A DNA stretch of 6,837 nt, taken from positions 1-6,837 of the forward strand of contig JAHRWC010000280.1 in assembly GCA_019090365.1 (NCBI GenBank). The letters are read 5' to 3'. This document shows, piece by piece, positions 5,703 through 6,837 of the stretch (the first letter of the stretch is position 1; each line of letters starts with the position of its first letter). The position numbers and the translations under genes were made by a program. The notes beneath the pieces were generated by a model. That model saw nothing but the letters and a program-made list of their open reading frames with translations. It did no database searches and had not been told where the DNA came from. Source of the stretch: Flavobacteriaceae bacterium (GTDB taxonomy: Bacteria > Bacteroidota > Bacteroidia > Flavobacteriales > Flavobacteriaceae).

Positions 5703-6245
5703 ATGAGCGGAAGCAGAGCAGCAATAAGATATGCAAGTGCTATATTGCTAGAAGCAAACGAAGCTACATCAGCTAGTGTTGTTTTTGACGATATGGAAAC
5801 TGTACATGCAACTATCAAGGCAAGTAAAGAATTACAGAGTGTGTTAAGCAGTCCAGTAATTAATGCAAATGATAAAAAAGAAGCCTTGCTTACAATTTTT
5901 GAAAACCAATCAGACATCACTAAATCACTTATTAAAGTATTAGTTGAAAACAAACGTACCAATTTGTTGGCTGAGGTTTCAAAAAAATATATAGAATTAT
6001 ACAACGAAGCACAAGGAGTAAAAGTAGCACAAGTAACTACTGCAATTGCACTTTCTTCAGAATTAGAAGAAAAAGTACTTGCAAAAGTTAAAGAGCTAAC
6101 TGGAAGCACAAAAGTTTCGTTAGAAAATAAAATTGATGCATCTATTATTGGAGGATTTATTCTTCGAATAGGAGATCTTCAATACAATGCTAGTATTGCA
6201 AACAGTCTAGCAACAATAAAAAGAGAATTTAGTAAAAGTATATAA
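5703..6245 (+). CDS. atpH: F-type ATP synthase subunit delta
   Basis: This 180-residue delta/OSCP subunit caps the F1 head and joins it to the b stalk. The N-terminal helical domain (about 1-105) starts with the usual A-I-R-Y-A-S-A-I-L pattern and continues through S-P-V-I-N and K-R-x-N-L-L. The C-terminal domain (about 106-180) holds the delta/OSCP signature: V-S-L-E-N-K-I-D-A-S-I-I-G-G-F-I-L-R-I-G-D at 138-158. The length is standard. The start is 6 bases after the atpF stop (TAATAAGAA between), with no independent promoter, so it is read from the same message as atpF. Confidence 0.95.
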   Translation: MSGSRAAIRYASAILLEANEATSASVVFDDMETVHATIKASKELQSVLSSPVINANDKKEALLTIFENQSDITKSLIKVLVENKRTNLLAEVSKKYIELYNEAQGVKVAQVTTAIALSSELEEKVLAKVKELTGSTKVSLENKIDASIIGGFILRIGDLQYNASIANSLATIKREFSKSI

Positions 6246-6251
6246 TCTAAA

Positions 6252-6277
6252 TAGCCTGCTACTTCGGTAAAAGGCTA
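6252..6277 (+). promoter_or_regulatory. UUCG-capped RNA hairpin between atpH and atpA
   Basis: TAGCCT at 6252-6257 pairs with AGGCTA at 6272-6277. After a 2x2 internal loop, TAC (6260-6262) pairs with GTA (6267-6269) around the tetraloop TTCG (6263-6266), giving the exceptionally stable C(UUCG)G cap. No T-run follows, so it is not an intrinsic terminator. It ends 16 bases before the atpA ATG. An RNA-processing or stability role, or an influence on atpA translation, is inferred only. Confidence 0.5.
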
Positions 6278-6293
6278 CATTTAATTAAACAAA

Positions 6294-6837
6294 ATGGCAG
6301 AAGTTAAACCAGCTGAAGTTTCAGCAATATTAAAGAAACAACTTTCAGGTTTCGATTCAACCACTTCATTAGATGAAGTAGGAAGTGTATTAACCGTTGG
6401 TGATGGTATTGCCCGTGTTTACGGACTTTCTAATGTACAATATGGTGAATTAGTTGAATTCGAAAACGGTTTAGAAGGAATTGTACTTAACCTTGAGGAA
6501 GATAACGTTGGGGTTGTATTATTAGGACATTCTAAAGCAATTACAGAAGGATCTACAGTAAAACGTACACAACGTATTGCATCTATTAATGTAGGTGAAG
6601 GTATTGTTGGTCGTGTAGTAGATACCTTAGGTCATCCTATCGATGGTAAAGGTGCTATTACAGGTGAGACTTACGAAATGCCATTAGAGCGTAAAGCGCC
6701 AGGTGTAATTTATCGTCAACCGGTAAATGAGCCATTACAAACAGGTATTAAATCGATTGATGCGATGATTCCTGTAGGTAGAGGTCAACGTGAACTTGTT
6801 ATTGGTGACCGTCAAACAGGTAAAACAGCTGTTTGTA
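6294..6837 (+). CDS. atpA: F-type ATP synthase subunit alpha (3' partial)
   Basis: This open frame begins at the ATG at 6294 and runs off the window end after 181 codons plus one base; full-length alpha is about 500-525 residues. Alpha subunits alternate with beta in the F1 hexamer and carry non-catalytic nucleotide sites. Visible landmarks are the N-terminal helix that meets delta (about 1-20), the crown beta-barrel with [11 protein letters not shown] (35-44), L-G-H-P-I-D-G-K-G (112-120), the [10 protein letters not shown] block (133-142) and the Walker A loop G-D-R-Q-T-G-K-T at 171-178. The Gln in the P-loop (alpha Gln172-type in E. coli numbering) separates alpha from beta, which has G-G-A-G-V-G-K-T. 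No promoter is visible in the 48 bases upstream, so it is probably co-transcribed with atpF and atpH. Confidence 0.96.
   Translation, partial: MAEVKPAEVSAILKKQLSGFDSTTSLDEVGSVLTVGDGIARVYGLSNVQYGELVEFENGLEGIVLNLEEDNVGVVLLGHSKAITEGSTVKRTQRIASINVGEGIVGRVVDTLGHPIDGKGAITGETYEMPLERKAPGVIYRQPVNEPLQTGIKSIDAMIPVGRGQRELVIGDRQTGKTAVC

Noticed and set aside
5693..6109. Minus-strand open frame of 138 codons inside atpH
   Set aside because: It is antisense to the delta subunit; its Ser/Leu/Ala-rich translation reflects the complement of the atpH codons and shows no family features.

Overview
This window is one end of a metagenomic or draft-assembly contig from a member of the Bacteroidota, most likely class Flavobacteriia. 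The evidence is AT-rich DNA, a SprE/PorW-type gliding and type IX secretion lipoprotein, the order sprE - bactofilin - atpZ - four-helix membrane protein - atpB - atpE - atpF - atpH - atpA, a subunit a with a secreted N-terminal extension, promoter motifs of the TTTG / TAnnTTTG type, and start codons preceded by A/T-rich DNA rather than Shine-Dalgarno sequences. All genes lie on the + strand and no stretch longer than 100 bases lacks a gene.

Layout. Bases 1-39 are not genomic: they are the Nextera (Tn5 tagmentation) Read-1 adapter plus six index-like bases. Bases 40-2596 hold a 5'-truncated sprE/porW lipoprotein gene; its apparent start (MCIRDS...) is translated adapter. Bases 2628-3080 encode a bactofilin. 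Bases 3084-3302 (atpZ) and 3302-3697 (a four-helix protein in the atpI position) lead into the F-type ATP synthase genes: atpB (a, 3794-4882), atpE (c, 4917-5108), atpF (b, 5196-5696), atpH (delta, 5703-6245) and the first 181 codons of atpA (alpha, from 6294, cut by the window end). The remaining subunit genes (gamma, beta, epsilon) are not in view; flavobacteria often keep beta and epsilon at a separate locus.

How the genes work together. Subunits a, b and c form the membrane Fo sector, delta and b the peripheral stalk, and alpha part of the F1 head. AtpZ and the four-helix protein probably act as accessory or assembly factors. SprE belongs to the type IX secretion and gliding machinery, which is powered by the proton-motive force; the bactofilin is a cytoskeletal polymer. 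Their adjacency to atp genes is a recurring flavobacterial arrangement as I recall it.

The most interesting non-coding structure surrounds atpE. A consensus Bacteroidota promoter (TTTG-N20-TAAATTTG, 4859-4890) overlaps the end of atpB, and a 15-bp hairpin with a nearby U6 tract (5128-5172) follows the atpE stop codon. Together they would give a short monocistronic atpE mRNA, a plausible way to make the roughly tenfold excess of subunit c that the c-ring needs. I see no novel system beyond this regulatory arrangement; otherwise it is a well-formed core housekeeping locus.
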